Assembly (NCBI GenBank): GCA_917880885.1
Contig: OU862908.1
Location: 51,729,819-51,793,818 of the forward strand
Source: Limnephilus marmoratus
Taxonomy: Eukaryota; Arthropoda; Insecta; Trichoptera; Limnephilidae
DNA: 64,000 nt
Reading direction: 5' to 3'
The notes beneath the pieces are model-generated. The model searched no databases. It saw only the letters and a program-made list of their open reading frames with translations, and was not told where the DNA came from. Shown piece after piece: positions 32,880 through 42,104 of this stretch; within the stretch, counting starts at the first letter, position 1, and each line of letters starts with the position of its first letter. The translations under genes were made by a program, and so were the position numbers.

Positions 32880-33300
32880 TCAGATACTGGTTGGTGGAAG
32901 GGTAGGAGGCGGAGTCACGGGTGGTTGGGGGTGGGGGTTACCTAGGGAGAAAGTGAATAACTTTAAAATCGGGCTGTTGGTTAATTCTAACTGTTTAGTA
33001 TTAAGTTTCTTTGATTTGGATATTTCCAATGCTTCTAAATTATTAAGGCGTATTCCTATTTTATTTATATGTATTATTTTTACTCCTGTATTTATGTTAA
33101 ATATATGGTCAGTATCAATTAAACGGTCAGCAAATTCTGAGAAACCTGTGCTTGTAAGGCACTTGACATGTTGTTTAACTCGAATATTTACATTACGCGC
33201 TGTTTTACCTATGTATGTGGCTGGGCAATCGTTACAATTAAGTTTATAAATGCCAGAGTGGCTTAATTTCTCTTCTGTATAATGTCCTTCTATATAATGT
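32880..33300 (-). pseudogene. PLE C-terminal GIY-YIG endonuclease fragment (no Met)
   Basis: About 139 stop-free codons with no methionine, ending TGA at 32880-32882. It reads HSGIYKLNCNDCPATYIGKT, then ARNVNIRVKQHV: the GIY and YIG motifs, CxxC-like cysteines and the following Arg of the GIY-YIG nuclease. FSEFADRLIDTDHIFN, LNNLEALEISKS and a Pro-rich tail follow. In intact PLEs this domain follows the RT and nicks target DNA. Here the RT is lost, so it is a remnant, though the frame is undamaged. Confidence 0.8.
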
Positions 33301-33344
33301 CAAGCCACAAAGTGTTTGCTTTCTACGATAATTATTTTAGATAG

Positions 33345-33885
33345 TTAATTTATGTTAGATAAAAGATTATTCAACATATTTCTGTATCACAGATAATAAG
33401 GGCCATTATTTCAAAACCAAATAGTTTACGAATAACGATCCTCGGTATTAATATTCATAAATGAATATGTGTCAAATCTTATATTAAATGGAAACATCGA
33501 AACGCTTTCAAAGCAATCTGTTTTCGACGTGACTCGAATTAATTTAAGTCTAAAATAAAAATAAGTTAATCGCATTAATATTTTACACAAAGAAAGGGCC
33601 AGTCTCATAATATACAAATGAGTTCGATAGTTGTTTGTTAAATATGTCTTATCTGTAAAATAAGCCAATGTTATAGTGTTATAAACACTACAAGGTCATA
33701 AACAACTAGGTGTTCCACATGATTAAAAAAAAATCTTGTTACTGGATTGACAGCGTAAGATACTTTGGTGACCTTAGGTTCAAATATGATTTTTTTAATG
33801 GAGTATACACCGTGAATCATAAATTAGAAAAGCACAAAAAACTGATAAATATTAAGATTACAACAAACTATGCATAGGTAAGCGG
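33345..33885. other. No gene seen
   Basis: AT-rich; no repeat boundaries or coding support. Confidence 0.5.
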
Positions 33886-33887
33886 CC

Positions 33888-34073
33888 ATCCATAAATTAC
33901 GTCACACGAATTTTTTGACCCCTCCCTCGTCCCTGTCACACATCGTCACATTTGTGAGATCCCCTCCACCCTAGTTTGGCTTCACATATTTTGGAGTTTA
34001 ACAGCTAAAAATAATCAAAACAGTAGTTCAATGTTTTTACATGTGACGTCATCAATTTATGGATGGTTATAAA
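33888..34073. mobile_element. Short MITE with CCATCCATAAATT termini
   Basis: About 186 bp. CCATCCATAAATTACGTCACA at the left is mirrored by TGTGACGTCATCAATTTATGG ATGG at the right. Pyrimidine-rich interior, no coding. TSD not resolved. An unrelated small hairpin (CGCCGCGCTGGTGTTT...AAACATCTTGCGGCG) follows at about 34096-34131. Confidence 0.6.
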
Positions 34074-34589
34074 TTTTAAAAAAAATTGTATTGAGACGCC
34101 GCGCTGGTGTTTAAAAAACATCTTGCGGCGCCAGAATTATGAAACCACACATCCGTCATTGCGATAAATATTGTACTATTGGAGTTATCAGGTGTTTATC
34201 TGACAGCTATACCTCTCGCCAATAAATCTTCCTGATAGAACAATGTTGGCGGGCAAACAACCTACTACGCTAATTCAATACTGCAGATTTTGGTATCTTG
34301 GGATTTTAGATATCTATCGACAATAATATCTGGACATAATCATACCGACATTTTCCAGAAAGAATCTATTTATGTAGTTTAGACACATATATGGCAAAAA
34401 CCATATTAACAGAATTCGTTATTTTTCACACAAATACGCACCAAATATTTTTATTTAAGAATCTTGCGAAATTATTATTTTGGGCTGGTTGGCCAATAGT
34501 TTGCTAAATTATTTTATAAGCTTTTACATTTATTGTAAGATCTACAGATAGACATCTTTATCTATCCATTATTTATCATTCATTAAACT

Positions 34590-35090
34590 TATTACATTAT
34601 AGCTGATTTGACATTTATACACAAAATTTCAAATAATAACACTGACTGTAACGAACTTCTTTCCCTAGTTAATTTTAACACACCCTTAAGACGTACATGC
34701 CATACAAAACTTTTCCACACGTTTAATTACAAGACAAATGCAGCAAATAATTCGCCAATCAATCGTGCTCTTCATATTTTCAATAATATTGGTCTAAATT
34801 CTAACATCGACATTTTCTCCGATTCACTGCCTAAATTTAAAAAGTGTATCATGTCAATAATATAATTTGTTCAATGCACATACATACATACATACTCACA
34901 CACACCTTCCCACTATCCACATCACCCGGTATTTACTTAATATACATACCATAAATATGGCACTACAAAGAAACACACCATGAAATATACTTAATAATTG
35001 TAAATTGTATTCACAACTGTAACTAATGTATTGTTTGTTTTTGTTTATAAATATTTATATATACAGATACTAAATATAGGTAAGTGTCAA
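34590..35090 (+). mobile_element. LINE 3' remnant
   Basis: Carries the last codons of an RT-type ORF (34608-34865) and then an AT-rich 3' UTR with a CATACATACATAC microsatellite. 5' truncated; the 3' end is not sharply defined. Confidence 0.55.
34608..34865 (+). pseudogene. LINE RT C-terminal fragment (85 codons)
   Basis: Reads DLTFIHKISNNNTDCNELLS, then LVNFNTPLRRTCHTKLF, NNSPINRALHIFNNI and DIFSDSLPKFKK. The L-F-x-K-I...LL..INF..P.R and NSPINR patterns are common at the extreme C-terminus of jockey/CR1-type insect LINE proteins. It belongs to a different family from LINE W. The frame continues upstream of the Met. Confidence 0.6.
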
Positions 35091-35094
35091 CTTC

Positions 35095-35790
35095 GAAAAA
35101 TCCATTCCACGGAATAAGCAAAGTTAATATCATTACTATCTAGTATTGACATATTTTCTGTCGATTAGAAAAAAAATCCTTTTCAGCTGTTCCTTCTCGG
35201 AAAACGAGAAAAAATCAACGCTATTGAAGTACCTCCTTTTATGGGTAGTATCTACCTATCTGATATTTCAAAGTCTCGTGATGTTTTCTTTCCCAGAGGC
35301 TTTGTACTTTTTGGTGGCAGCCGGGAAACTTCTTTTATTATTATTCATGTTGCAGGAATGAAAAAGCAATCTTTTGAGGAATCTTGGTGGCGGTGGCCTC
35401 GGAGAGAAAAGCGGCTGGTTTCGAATACAAGGTCGGCGATCGATTCGGCAACTTCCGGCGCGGAATCGAAGGCTTTTATCACTGGTTAATTTTATTTATG
35501 TTCCTACTAACTGAAATCCCCGGCGTTACTCGAGATTTTAGCATTTTTAATTTTCCACTTTTTTAACGTCAAGTATGCAAAATTTCATCAAAAAGTATCA
35601 AAATTTTCATCAAAATCGAAATAAAATTGTAGATTTGTTCACAAATCACACCCACTCCACAGACATAATTAGTTACATACATATAGTAGAATATATCGAT
35701 AGATAGATTCTGAAATAATTTTATACCTTCTGAGATATTTGTTAGCGATTAAGAAATGCCATTTTTATTTCAAAAATGAAAAAAAAAATT
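35095..35790. other. No recognised gene; GC-richer island at about 35380-35480
   Basis: Island contains GAGGAATCTTGGTGGCGG and AAGGTCGGCGATCGATTCGG. Frames are open on both strands there (82 and 60 codons plus), but I see no domain, splice sites or repeat homology. Confidence 0.4.
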
Positions 35791-35794
35791 ATAA

Positions 35795-36193
35795 TCACAA
35801 ATGCTATTTTTTTTATTTCTTTTATTTTTTTAATTTATTTTTTTATTTACTTATTTATTTATTTATTTTTTTTTTTTTTTACATGAGCTCCACACAGGAG
35901 GCCCTGAGGAAAATAATTTTCCTCAGGGCCTATGTCATCTTTGGGGATGCTGTGTGGAGGGTTTTTTTAAGGAAAGGAAGGAGAGGAGAGTTCTGGGAAG
36001 GAAAAGGGTTTAAGGGGTGGGTAGGAATCTGGGGTTCAGTATTTTCTGGTCATCCGCCTCCAAGACCTAGACAAACCTCACCCCATGAACCCGGGCACCC
36101 CTGCTAAATCACCAAACGTAGCGAACCACTTGGGGTGACCTATGGCAGAGGTGTTAGTTATCCAATAAAGGTTCCCGGGGCGGCCATATACCA
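35795..36193 (-). repeat. Family Z SINE-like element, copy Z3 (short variant, near complete)
   Basis: Minus strand runs from GGGAACCTTTATTGG and CACCTCTGCCATAGGTCACC to the 3' hairpin (GGCCCTGAGGAAAATAATTT on the plus strand at 35900), then GAGCTCATGT and a long A-rich tail (T-rich 35795-35880). Lacks the GGCCGGATCGGG segment. Confidence 0.8.
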
Positions 36194-36224
36194 TGTACCC
36201 ATTCCCGCTTACCAAATTGCATAT

Positions 36225-36445
36225 ATGTAAATGCAAACGATCCTTGAATGAATTTAGCCATGTTTGGTGACTAGTTATGAATAGCCAAATTCTTCGCATC
36301 CTTCCTCATTAATCCTCATCCCCATTTCATTTCCGTCACCCTTCAGCCTCAGAAAATACCCCAATTGGCGATGCCTTAGTCTCGCTGGCTTTGAGCATTT
36401 GGTTGCAGTTGGGACTCGTGTATAGTGTTCACATAAAAAAAATAT
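36225..36445 (+). repeat. Family Y dispersed copy
   Basis: TTTAGCCATGTTTGGTGACTAG, GAATAGCCAAATTCTT, CCTTCAGCCTCAGAAAATACC, CCCAATTGGCGATGCC and TGGGACTCGTGTATAGT, ending in an A-rich tail. One monomer of the 52-kb tandem array plus its 3' tail. Confidence 0.6.
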
Positions 36446-36974
36446 ATACAACTGCACTAGTAAGCACACAATAAGATCCACATTAAAAAATAATGTTTGA
36501 AATATGTAAAGTTATTGCATCAAATAAAAAAATAAAATTAAAATTGTTTTAACATTAATTTTTGAATCACGGGCAGCGAAGGGCACAAACCGCTTTTTGT
36601 AAACAATAAAAAATAAAAATATCCATCAAATTTACGTAGACAGAATGTTTAATATGCATGTTCACATTCCTAGTGTCATTCAAATAGGTTTCAAATAAAT
36701 AAGTGTCTTGACACTACGGAGGGAGAATCATTTGAAAGGACCAAACCGATAACTGAATGCTGAGCTTCTTGGAAGGGGAAGGAATTCCATGCATGTTCCA
36801 TATACTAAATATAATATTCTGGAAGTTCCACTTCAAATTCCATCCCGCAATGTATGCATCACAGAAATAAACAACCAGAGTTTAACACGATACGGAAGGG
36901 TTGAATTTTGAATTCAAAATATAAATTCTAGTATTTCTTTATTGTAAAAAATGATTGTAATCTCACAATACAAT
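36446..36974. other. No gene seen
   Basis: AT-rich; no domain, repeat boundary or RNA gene found. Confidence 0.5.
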
Positions 36975-37520
36975 TTAAAATTCAGTACGATGCATGGTTG
37001 TAATAAGAAAATTTTTAAATCTTAGATAATTGGCGAAATAGATTTTCAAAAGTAAACAAAATGTTAAAGGAACTGAATTGGCTAACTGTGAAACAGATGC
37101 TGACCTTGAACACGATGATATTTATACATAAAATAATTAACAACATTTTACCAAAATACTTTTCAAATAAAATTATATTCAACAAGGACATTCACAGACA
37201 TAACACAAGGACGTGCAAAGAAATCAGGCTTCAAAAAAAGGACAAGGCGAATACGCAGAACAGTTTACTGTACAAAGGAATGAAGTTATATAACAAGCTA
37301 CCAGAAACTTTAAAGTCCACACCAATTGGAAAGTTCAAGACGTACTGTAGGAGCTACATAAAATTTAGTTTGCAATATGAAATATTATAATTAATTAGAA
37401 ATTTGTAAACTTAAAAGTACACTAAAACAAAATTAATAAATAAAATTAAAATAAAATATTATTTCTTACAAAAATAAATAGAAAAATATGTTTTGCATTT
37501 CACCTTTTCTAAAAAGTTTC
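36975..37520 (+). mobile_element. LINE 3' remnant (another family)
   Basis: RT C-terminal frame at 37061-37390 preceded by decayed coding (STMHGCNKKIFKS-like) and followed by an A/T-rich tail rich in AATAAATA. 5' truncated. Confidence 0.6.
37061..37390 (+). pseudogene. LINE RT C-terminal fragment (109 codons)
   Basis: Reads LKELNWLTVKQMLTLNTMIF, IHKIINNILPKYFSNK, HNTRTCKEIRL, NSLLYKGMKLYNKLPETLKS and FKTYCRSYIK. The LNWLTVKQR...HKIINN.LP.Y and LYN.LP..LK patterns are typical of RT-family LINE C-termini. It is not the same family as the 4.1-kb LINE or LINE W. Palm motifs are absent. Confidence 0.7.
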
Positions 37521-37640
37521 AATCATTCGAAAACTTTATTTATCTTTATTGTACGTAATAATTCTTTTTAACAACAAATATAAAGAAATTCTTAGGGCAC
37601 TATACGTAATAAAACGAATATAATAAACGTAGATAATTTT

Positions 37641-37850
37641 GGAGGCGGGTGTGGGTACCGCCGCCCCGGGAACTATTTATTGGATAACCAACACCTCTGC
37701 CATAGGTTATTACAAGTGGTTCGCTACGTTTGGTGACTTAGAAGGGGTGCCCGGGTTCATGGGGTAAGGTTTTTACGGATCTTGGCGGCGGATACTGATC
37801 TGCCCACCAGCTGCATGGCAGGCCGGATCAGGAGAGAGGATCGGGTTGAT
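37641..37850 (+). repeat. Family Z SINE-like element, copy Z4 (5' part only)
   Basis: GAGGCGGGTGTGGGTACCGCC, TTATTGGATAACCAACACC, AAGTGGTTCGCTACGTTTGG, GGGGTGCCCGGGTTCATGG and GGCCGGATCAGGAG. Truncated before the 3' hairpin. A palindrome half related to 57541-57616 (ACACGGCATAATATCCC) lies at about 37949-37965. Confidence 0.7.
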
Positions 37851-38102
37851 ACAAACATCACCCCTAACTATTACACATCTGCCCTGATGGTGGACACTGT
37901 AACGCTGTCCGAAACGTTGGCTAAAGAAGGAGGTAGCGCAACACGGCATAATATCCCAAAAACTAATAACCAAAATAACAATCGCTTGTTAAACGGAGTC
38001 TAGATGTCACGATTTTAAGCACAAAAGTTTGTATTTATTTTTTTAATTATGTTACAAGAAAGAAAAAATTAAAAAAGCACACATTTGTACTAAAAATAAA
38101 CA

Positions 38103-38146
38103 GAGTATGCAATTCACACGCGGTAGAAGTGAAACCTTAAAAAAAA
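38103..38146 (+). repeat. Family F terminus (fragment F3)
   Basis: ATTCACACGCGGTAGAAGTG followed by AAACC, identical to the start of F1 and F2, then the homology stops. Confidence 0.5.
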
Positions 38147-38149
38147 CTA

Positions 38150-38677
38150 GTAGATAAGATTTTTATTCTATGCGTTCATACGCTTCCAATGAAAAACACA
38201 TATTTAGTAGCTAAAGTTTATATTTTGTTATAAAGTAATTAACAATTTTATTTTTATTCCTATCAATGGTAATGGTTGGATTAATTGATTTCAAGCATAT
38301 TTTTTGTATTTATAATGTAAAAATTTCTAAAATAGAGATTAAGCATTAATCTTCGTCTTAAGACAAATATCAATAAAAACGTCAGTTGCCTTCCATTTTC
38401 GTGATTTTGTTTACAGTTCTCCATCACACAGCGACAGGAGGAAGCAACACTGATCGATTATCCACCAGCAAACTTTCCTTGAAACTGTGTGATCATGACC
38501 TCCATAGATTCACTGTTTGCCACTGCAATCGTATGCAAGAGATAATATCACAACACTGCATGAATACAAAGTGTGTTCCGAATTTGCATTATTTAACAAT
38601 GATTTTGGTATCGAATTGATACGGTAAACAAAACAAGTTTATCGTCAGAAAAGAATAATCAAAATTTGGTTATTTAT
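38150..38677. other. No gene seen
   Basis: AT-rich; a 77-codon plus frame at 38386-38619 shows no domain. Confidence 0.5.
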
Positions 38678-38681
38678 TAAG

Positions 38682-38829
38682 GGTGGGTTTCTTCATTTAC
38701 CGAGAATGCTAAATGCAATGCTAATTGTAAAAGTAAACGATCGAAATTTAAAAATTTCTATGCATTTGACCGTTTACTTTTACAATTAGCATTGCATTTA
38801 GCATTCTCGGTAAATGAAGAAACCCACCA
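38682..38829. mobile_element. Near-perfect hairpin MITE (148 bp)
   Basis: Arms of about 57 bp are almost exact inverted copies (GGTGGGTTTCTTCATTTACC ... GGTAAATGAAGAAACCCACC, and CTAAATGCAATGCTAATTG), around a short AT-rich centre. TAAG at 38678-38681 and 38830-38833 may be the TSD. Confidence 0.75.
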
Positions 38830-38956
38830 TAAGAGTCGTTTCGTTCGACGAGGAAAGTTTAAAGTTAAATATTATAATATGGATTAGTGGGAAAATTTCT
38901 TTTTGAAAAATTGTACTAAATTGTATTAAATTAACTCAACACAAAACTTAGACTTT

Positions 38957-39275
38957 TTTATGACAACTCCACACAGGAGGTCAAAGGAAAATAATTTTCA
39001 CAGGGCCTATGTCATTTTTCTGCATGCTGTGTTGACAGTCTCTTAGAGAAGAAATAGGAGAGAAAGGTCTTGAAGAGACCCATGTTGTAGGGGGGAGGAA
39101 ATACAGAGCCGGCAAATCGTTTCACAGCCGAGCTGTTGAACCCAAAAACGAGTAGTAGACACGACTCGTTCTCATGTGACAAATGTCAACCGTGTACATA
39201 TGTTGGGCGTCTGATTGGCGTGTTTCCCGACTATGCACCGGTGTCGAAGGGATCAATATTGATGCTAAAATGTTT
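38957..39275 (-). mobile_element. LINE 3' fragment, same family as 4108-5990
   Basis: Minus-strand copy of the last 300 bp or so of that LINE: the 3' hairpin region (damaged, GGTCAAAGGAAAATAATTTT), then CTTGAAGAGACCCATGTTGT, GCCGGCAAATCGTTTCACAG and GTTTCCCGACTATGCACCGG on the plus strand. Contains frame damage relative to the intact ORF. Confidence 0.75.
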
Positions 39276-39328
39276 AAAAAAAGTAATATTTTCTACAAAG
39301 AAGAAAATCTATGAGATCGGTTCAAACT

Positions 39329-39792
39329 GGGAGGCGGGTATGAGTACCGCCGCCCCAGGAATCATTTATTGGATAACCAACACCCCTGCTACAAGTCATC
39401 CCAAGTGGTTCGCTACGTCTGGTGAGTTAGCAGGGATGCCCGGGTTCACGGGGTGAGGTTTGTCCGGGTTTAGGCAGCGGATGCGTCTGCCCACCAGCCG
39501 CATGGCAGGCCGGATCGGGAGAGAGAGAGATTGACAGAGTTCCTTCAACTTCTTCAGCCGTACTCTCTCGGATTATCGCCTTGCACCGCAGTGGGAGGGA
39601 TAGATTCGTCCCGTCACTTTTGGACACACTGACTCCCAGATTCCAACCTACCCCTAATACCCTTTTCCTTCCCAGAACTTATTCTCTTTCCTAACCTAAA
39701 AAGATCCTCTACACAGCATCCCCAAGACGACATAGGCCCTGAGGGGAATATTTTACTCAGGGCCTCCGGTGTGGAGCTAATTTTAAATAAAA
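39329..39792 (+). repeat. Family Z SINE-like element, copy Z5 (long variant, full length)
   Basis: Most complete Z copy: 5' GAGGCGGGTATGAGTACCGCC, the CACCCCTGC/GCAGGG pair, GGTTCGCTACG, GGCCGGATCGGGAG, CTCTCGGATTATCGCCTTGC, CTTCCCAGAACTTATTC, then the 3' hairpin and GTGTGGAGCTAATT. About 460 bp, non-coding. Confidence 0.8.
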
Positions 39793-39892
39793 AATCCCGA
39801 TAGTAAGACAACGGTAAACTCTGATAGCTTGAAGTTTGCACAGAATTTTCAAACGGAAGTACGGGCCTTTGAAATATCTATTTAACTATCAT

Positions 39893-40113
39893 TATCCGGG
39901 TTCTTGGGGGGAGGTTTATCTGGGTCTTGGAGGCGGATGACCAGGACATACCGAACCCCAGATTCCTACCCACCCCTTAAACTATTTTCCTTCCCAGAAC
40001 TCTCCTTTCCTTCCTTTCTTTTAAAAAACCATCCACACAGCATCCCCAAAGATGACATAGGCCCTGAGGGAAATTAGTTTCCTCAGTGCCTCCTGTGTGG
40101 AGCTCAAAAACAA
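39893..40113 (+). repeat. Family Z SINE-like element, copy Z6 (short variant, 5'-truncated)
   Basis: Starts within CCGGGTTCTTGGGGGGAGG, then TCTTGGAGGCGGATGACCAG, ACCCCAGATTCCTACCCACC, and the 3' hairpin with GTGTGGAGCTC. Lies 100 bp after Z5 in the same orientation. Confidence 0.75.
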
Positions 40114-40736
40114 ACCATAAAAAAATAAGACACCTAAATATCTTTAATTTTTCATATGATATATTAAAATGGTTCATTAAAAAAAGATTAATACAACACG
40201 GGCGAAACAGGGTTTAATTAATAGTTAGATTACAGAATTCACGTGGCTATTATTATAGTGCGTTAAAACTAATTTTGGTAAAATAAATACTTCCTTAATT
40301 ATGAAGAAGTAAAATAAGATGGCAGAAGGAAAGTGACAAGGTAAGTACGTAAAAAAGGTGCGTGTAAATAAGACAAAGAGTTATTATATGTTTTGTGATC
40401 CGACGAATTTCTGTACCGACAGATAGCTAACAAAAACACTACATGGCGGGGGTTACCACAAAATGCATGTCATGTTGTTTTGTCACATGACATGTCTTAC
40501 CGATTGTGCCACAACAGATCTATGCAGGGGATATGCGTAATGCGTAGAACGTACATACTGATGTGAACTGGCGTAGCGAGGGCCTGGCTCGGCTGGACAG
40601 CTGCCATGGGGCGGGTCCAGAAGGGGCTCGCGCCAAGACGCAATTGTTTAGACCTGCCTCCTTTTTGAAAATCGATTGATAGGAATATATTACATCTTTT
40701 GCATGTTTCCTTCGAAAATTAACAATTTATTTGTGT
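40114..40736. other. No gene seen
   Basis: Contains a CATGTCATGTTG...CACATGACATG imperfect palindrome near 40466-40494 and a GC-richer patch at 40565-40650; no coding support. Confidence 0.45.
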
Positions 40737-40836
40737 TATGTTACCGGAAATGTATAAAATCTAGGAATTGTATGCAATTCCCAGAAAATGTATGCAATTC
40801 CGAAGCTATTTAGCAAATGTATAAATTTTTTTTTTA

Positions 40837-41363
40837 TCGAAGGAAGCAAACACTTTGTGGTGTGACATTATATATTAAATGAAAGAACACACTTTGTAAA
40901 ACACCACTTTTTATTATAATTGATGTTTAAAAGCCAACCAGGTTTCGCTCGATCTCAAGCTTCATCAGGGCTATTATAACAACTAAAGTTAATTATCTAC
41001 AGACATACATATATAAAAGACATTAACAGGATGAGTGAAAGAGCTAGCAATATTATAGGCAACACCCTATTGGTGCCAGAAAGTGAAGCAAATTGACAAG
41101 AGGGAGACAACAATAATTACAGGATGAGTAAGTAAAGGGGGGGGAGGGAGAGGGAAGGAGTTTTTTAAGAAGAGTTTAGCGGAATAAATTAAAAATGGGA
41201 CTATCAGATAAATTGATTTGGTTATTAATAATATTTGATTTATTATTAACGGCTTTTTTTTATTTCGAGGGCTTCTAGATTGTTTAACCTGACGAAACCT
41301 GGTTGGCTTTTAAATATCAATTATAATAAAAAGTGGTGTTTTACAAAGTGTGTTCTTTCATTT
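40837..41363 (-). mobile_element. Penelope-like retroelement, copy PLE-b, with inverted 5' tail
   Basis: Flanked by direct repeats of about 20 bp, AATGTATAAATTTTTTTTTT (40816-) and AATGTATAAAATTTTTTTTT (41364-). On the minus strand: about 75 bp of inverted tail (41290-41363), the last PLE codons LNNLEALEIKKSR (about 41295-41250), a 3' UTR, a hammerhead motif, and the tail. The inverted copy of the tail is AGAACACACTTTGTAAAACA versus its complement at 41335-41355. Confidence 0.8.
40930..40980 (-). ncRNA. Hammerhead ribozyme motif (PLE-b)
   Basis: Minus strand reads CCTGATGAAGCTTGAGATCG then AGCGAAACCTGGTTGG. It has the canonical core CUGAUGA, stem II GCUUG/CGAGC with loop AGAU, then GAAA, a tiny stem III ACC/GGU, and a U-rich cleavage position. 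PLEs are known to carry such small hammerheads near their ends; self-cleavage is inferred, not shown. Confidence 0.65.
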
Positions 41364-41821
41364 AATGTATAAAATTTTTTTTTAAATTATTTAATACAGA
41401 CATATCCTGGGAAATGTATACATTTTCTAGGAATTGAATATAAGTCCAATATCGTATTAGGAAATGGATAAAAATAATGCTCTATGGCTATTTATTTTTG
41501 CAGGGTAAGCTGGAATAGCACTTGGAAGTACACAATAGTTTATTTTTATAGCACAGACATCTTGCTGTAATACAGTTCTTCGTGCAAAGGCACTTTTTAA
41601 ATCCTTGGCCGGTTCCAGTGGATTGTAGGTTAGGTTAGGTTAGGTTAGCCCCGCTATCCCCGCGTACCCATTGATATCTTAAATGTTTTACATTTCCGAT
41701 TGCTATTTAGGAAATGTGTCTAATATCATTTATTTCACACATTTCCGGGCGATTTTAGGAACTACATACATTTCCTAGGAATTGAATACAATGACGGATT
41801 ACATACATTTCCGTTAACATA

Positions 41822-42102
41822 TACAAAGGAGAGTGTTTGTGGCGGGCGAGCGGCGTGACTGTGATTTTTATACAAATCTATAGTTTTATTACGATATTGA
41901 TGAAATTATGCACACTGGAACTTCAAAGCATGATCACTGTTTAAACGTGATTTCGAAAAACCACCCACATCCCCACCTCTTAGAGCAGAATGTTGAAAAT
42001 TTTGCACACTTGATGTTCAAAATAAGACGGCAATTACTGTCTACATCTGATTTTGAAAAGCTTCGTGTAAATCCCGGGCAACGCCGGCAAACGGTTAGGT
42101 GA
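41822..42102 (+). repeat. Dispersed arthropod-type repeat (class uncertain)
   Basis: Starts ATACAAAGGAGAGTGTTTGTG, similar to ATATAAAGGAGAATGTCTGTA at 62162, and ends near CCCGGGCAACGCCGG. These phrases are typical of short insect Helitron-like or SINE-like repeats. A 64-codon frame at 41908 is incidental. Confidence 0.45.
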
Positions 42103-42104
42103 TT

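Larger units (their letters stand above)
32701..33326 (-). mobile_element. Penelope-like retroelement, copy PLE-a (truncated, with TSD)
   Basis: Bounded by an 18-bp direct repeat (GATGATTATTTTAGATAG at 32683-32700, GATAATTATTTTAGATAG at 33327-33344). On the minus strand: an inverted scrap of the element's own tail (33275-33326), a GIY-YIG coding segment, a purine/pyrimidine-rich 3' UTR, and a hammerhead-like motif. An inverted tail piece at the 5' side is characteristic of PLE insertions. The RT domain is missing. Confidence 0.8.
40737..41821. mobile_element. DNA element with TATGTTA-CGGAAATGTAT termini, carrying a PLE insertion
   Basis: Left end TATGTTACCGGAAATGTAT, right end ATACATTTCCGTTAACATA: inverted repeats of about 19 bp with one mismatch. 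The interior repeats GGAAATGTAT/ATACATTTCC many times (for example 40781, 41432, 41766). A TTAGG run lies at about 41632-41648. The PLE at 40837-41363 was inserted later. No transposase frame. Confidence 0.5.

Noticed and set aside
35241..35566. Possible host exon in the GC-richer island
   Set aside because: Open in several frames on both strands, but no recognisable protein and no matching splice pair could be defended.
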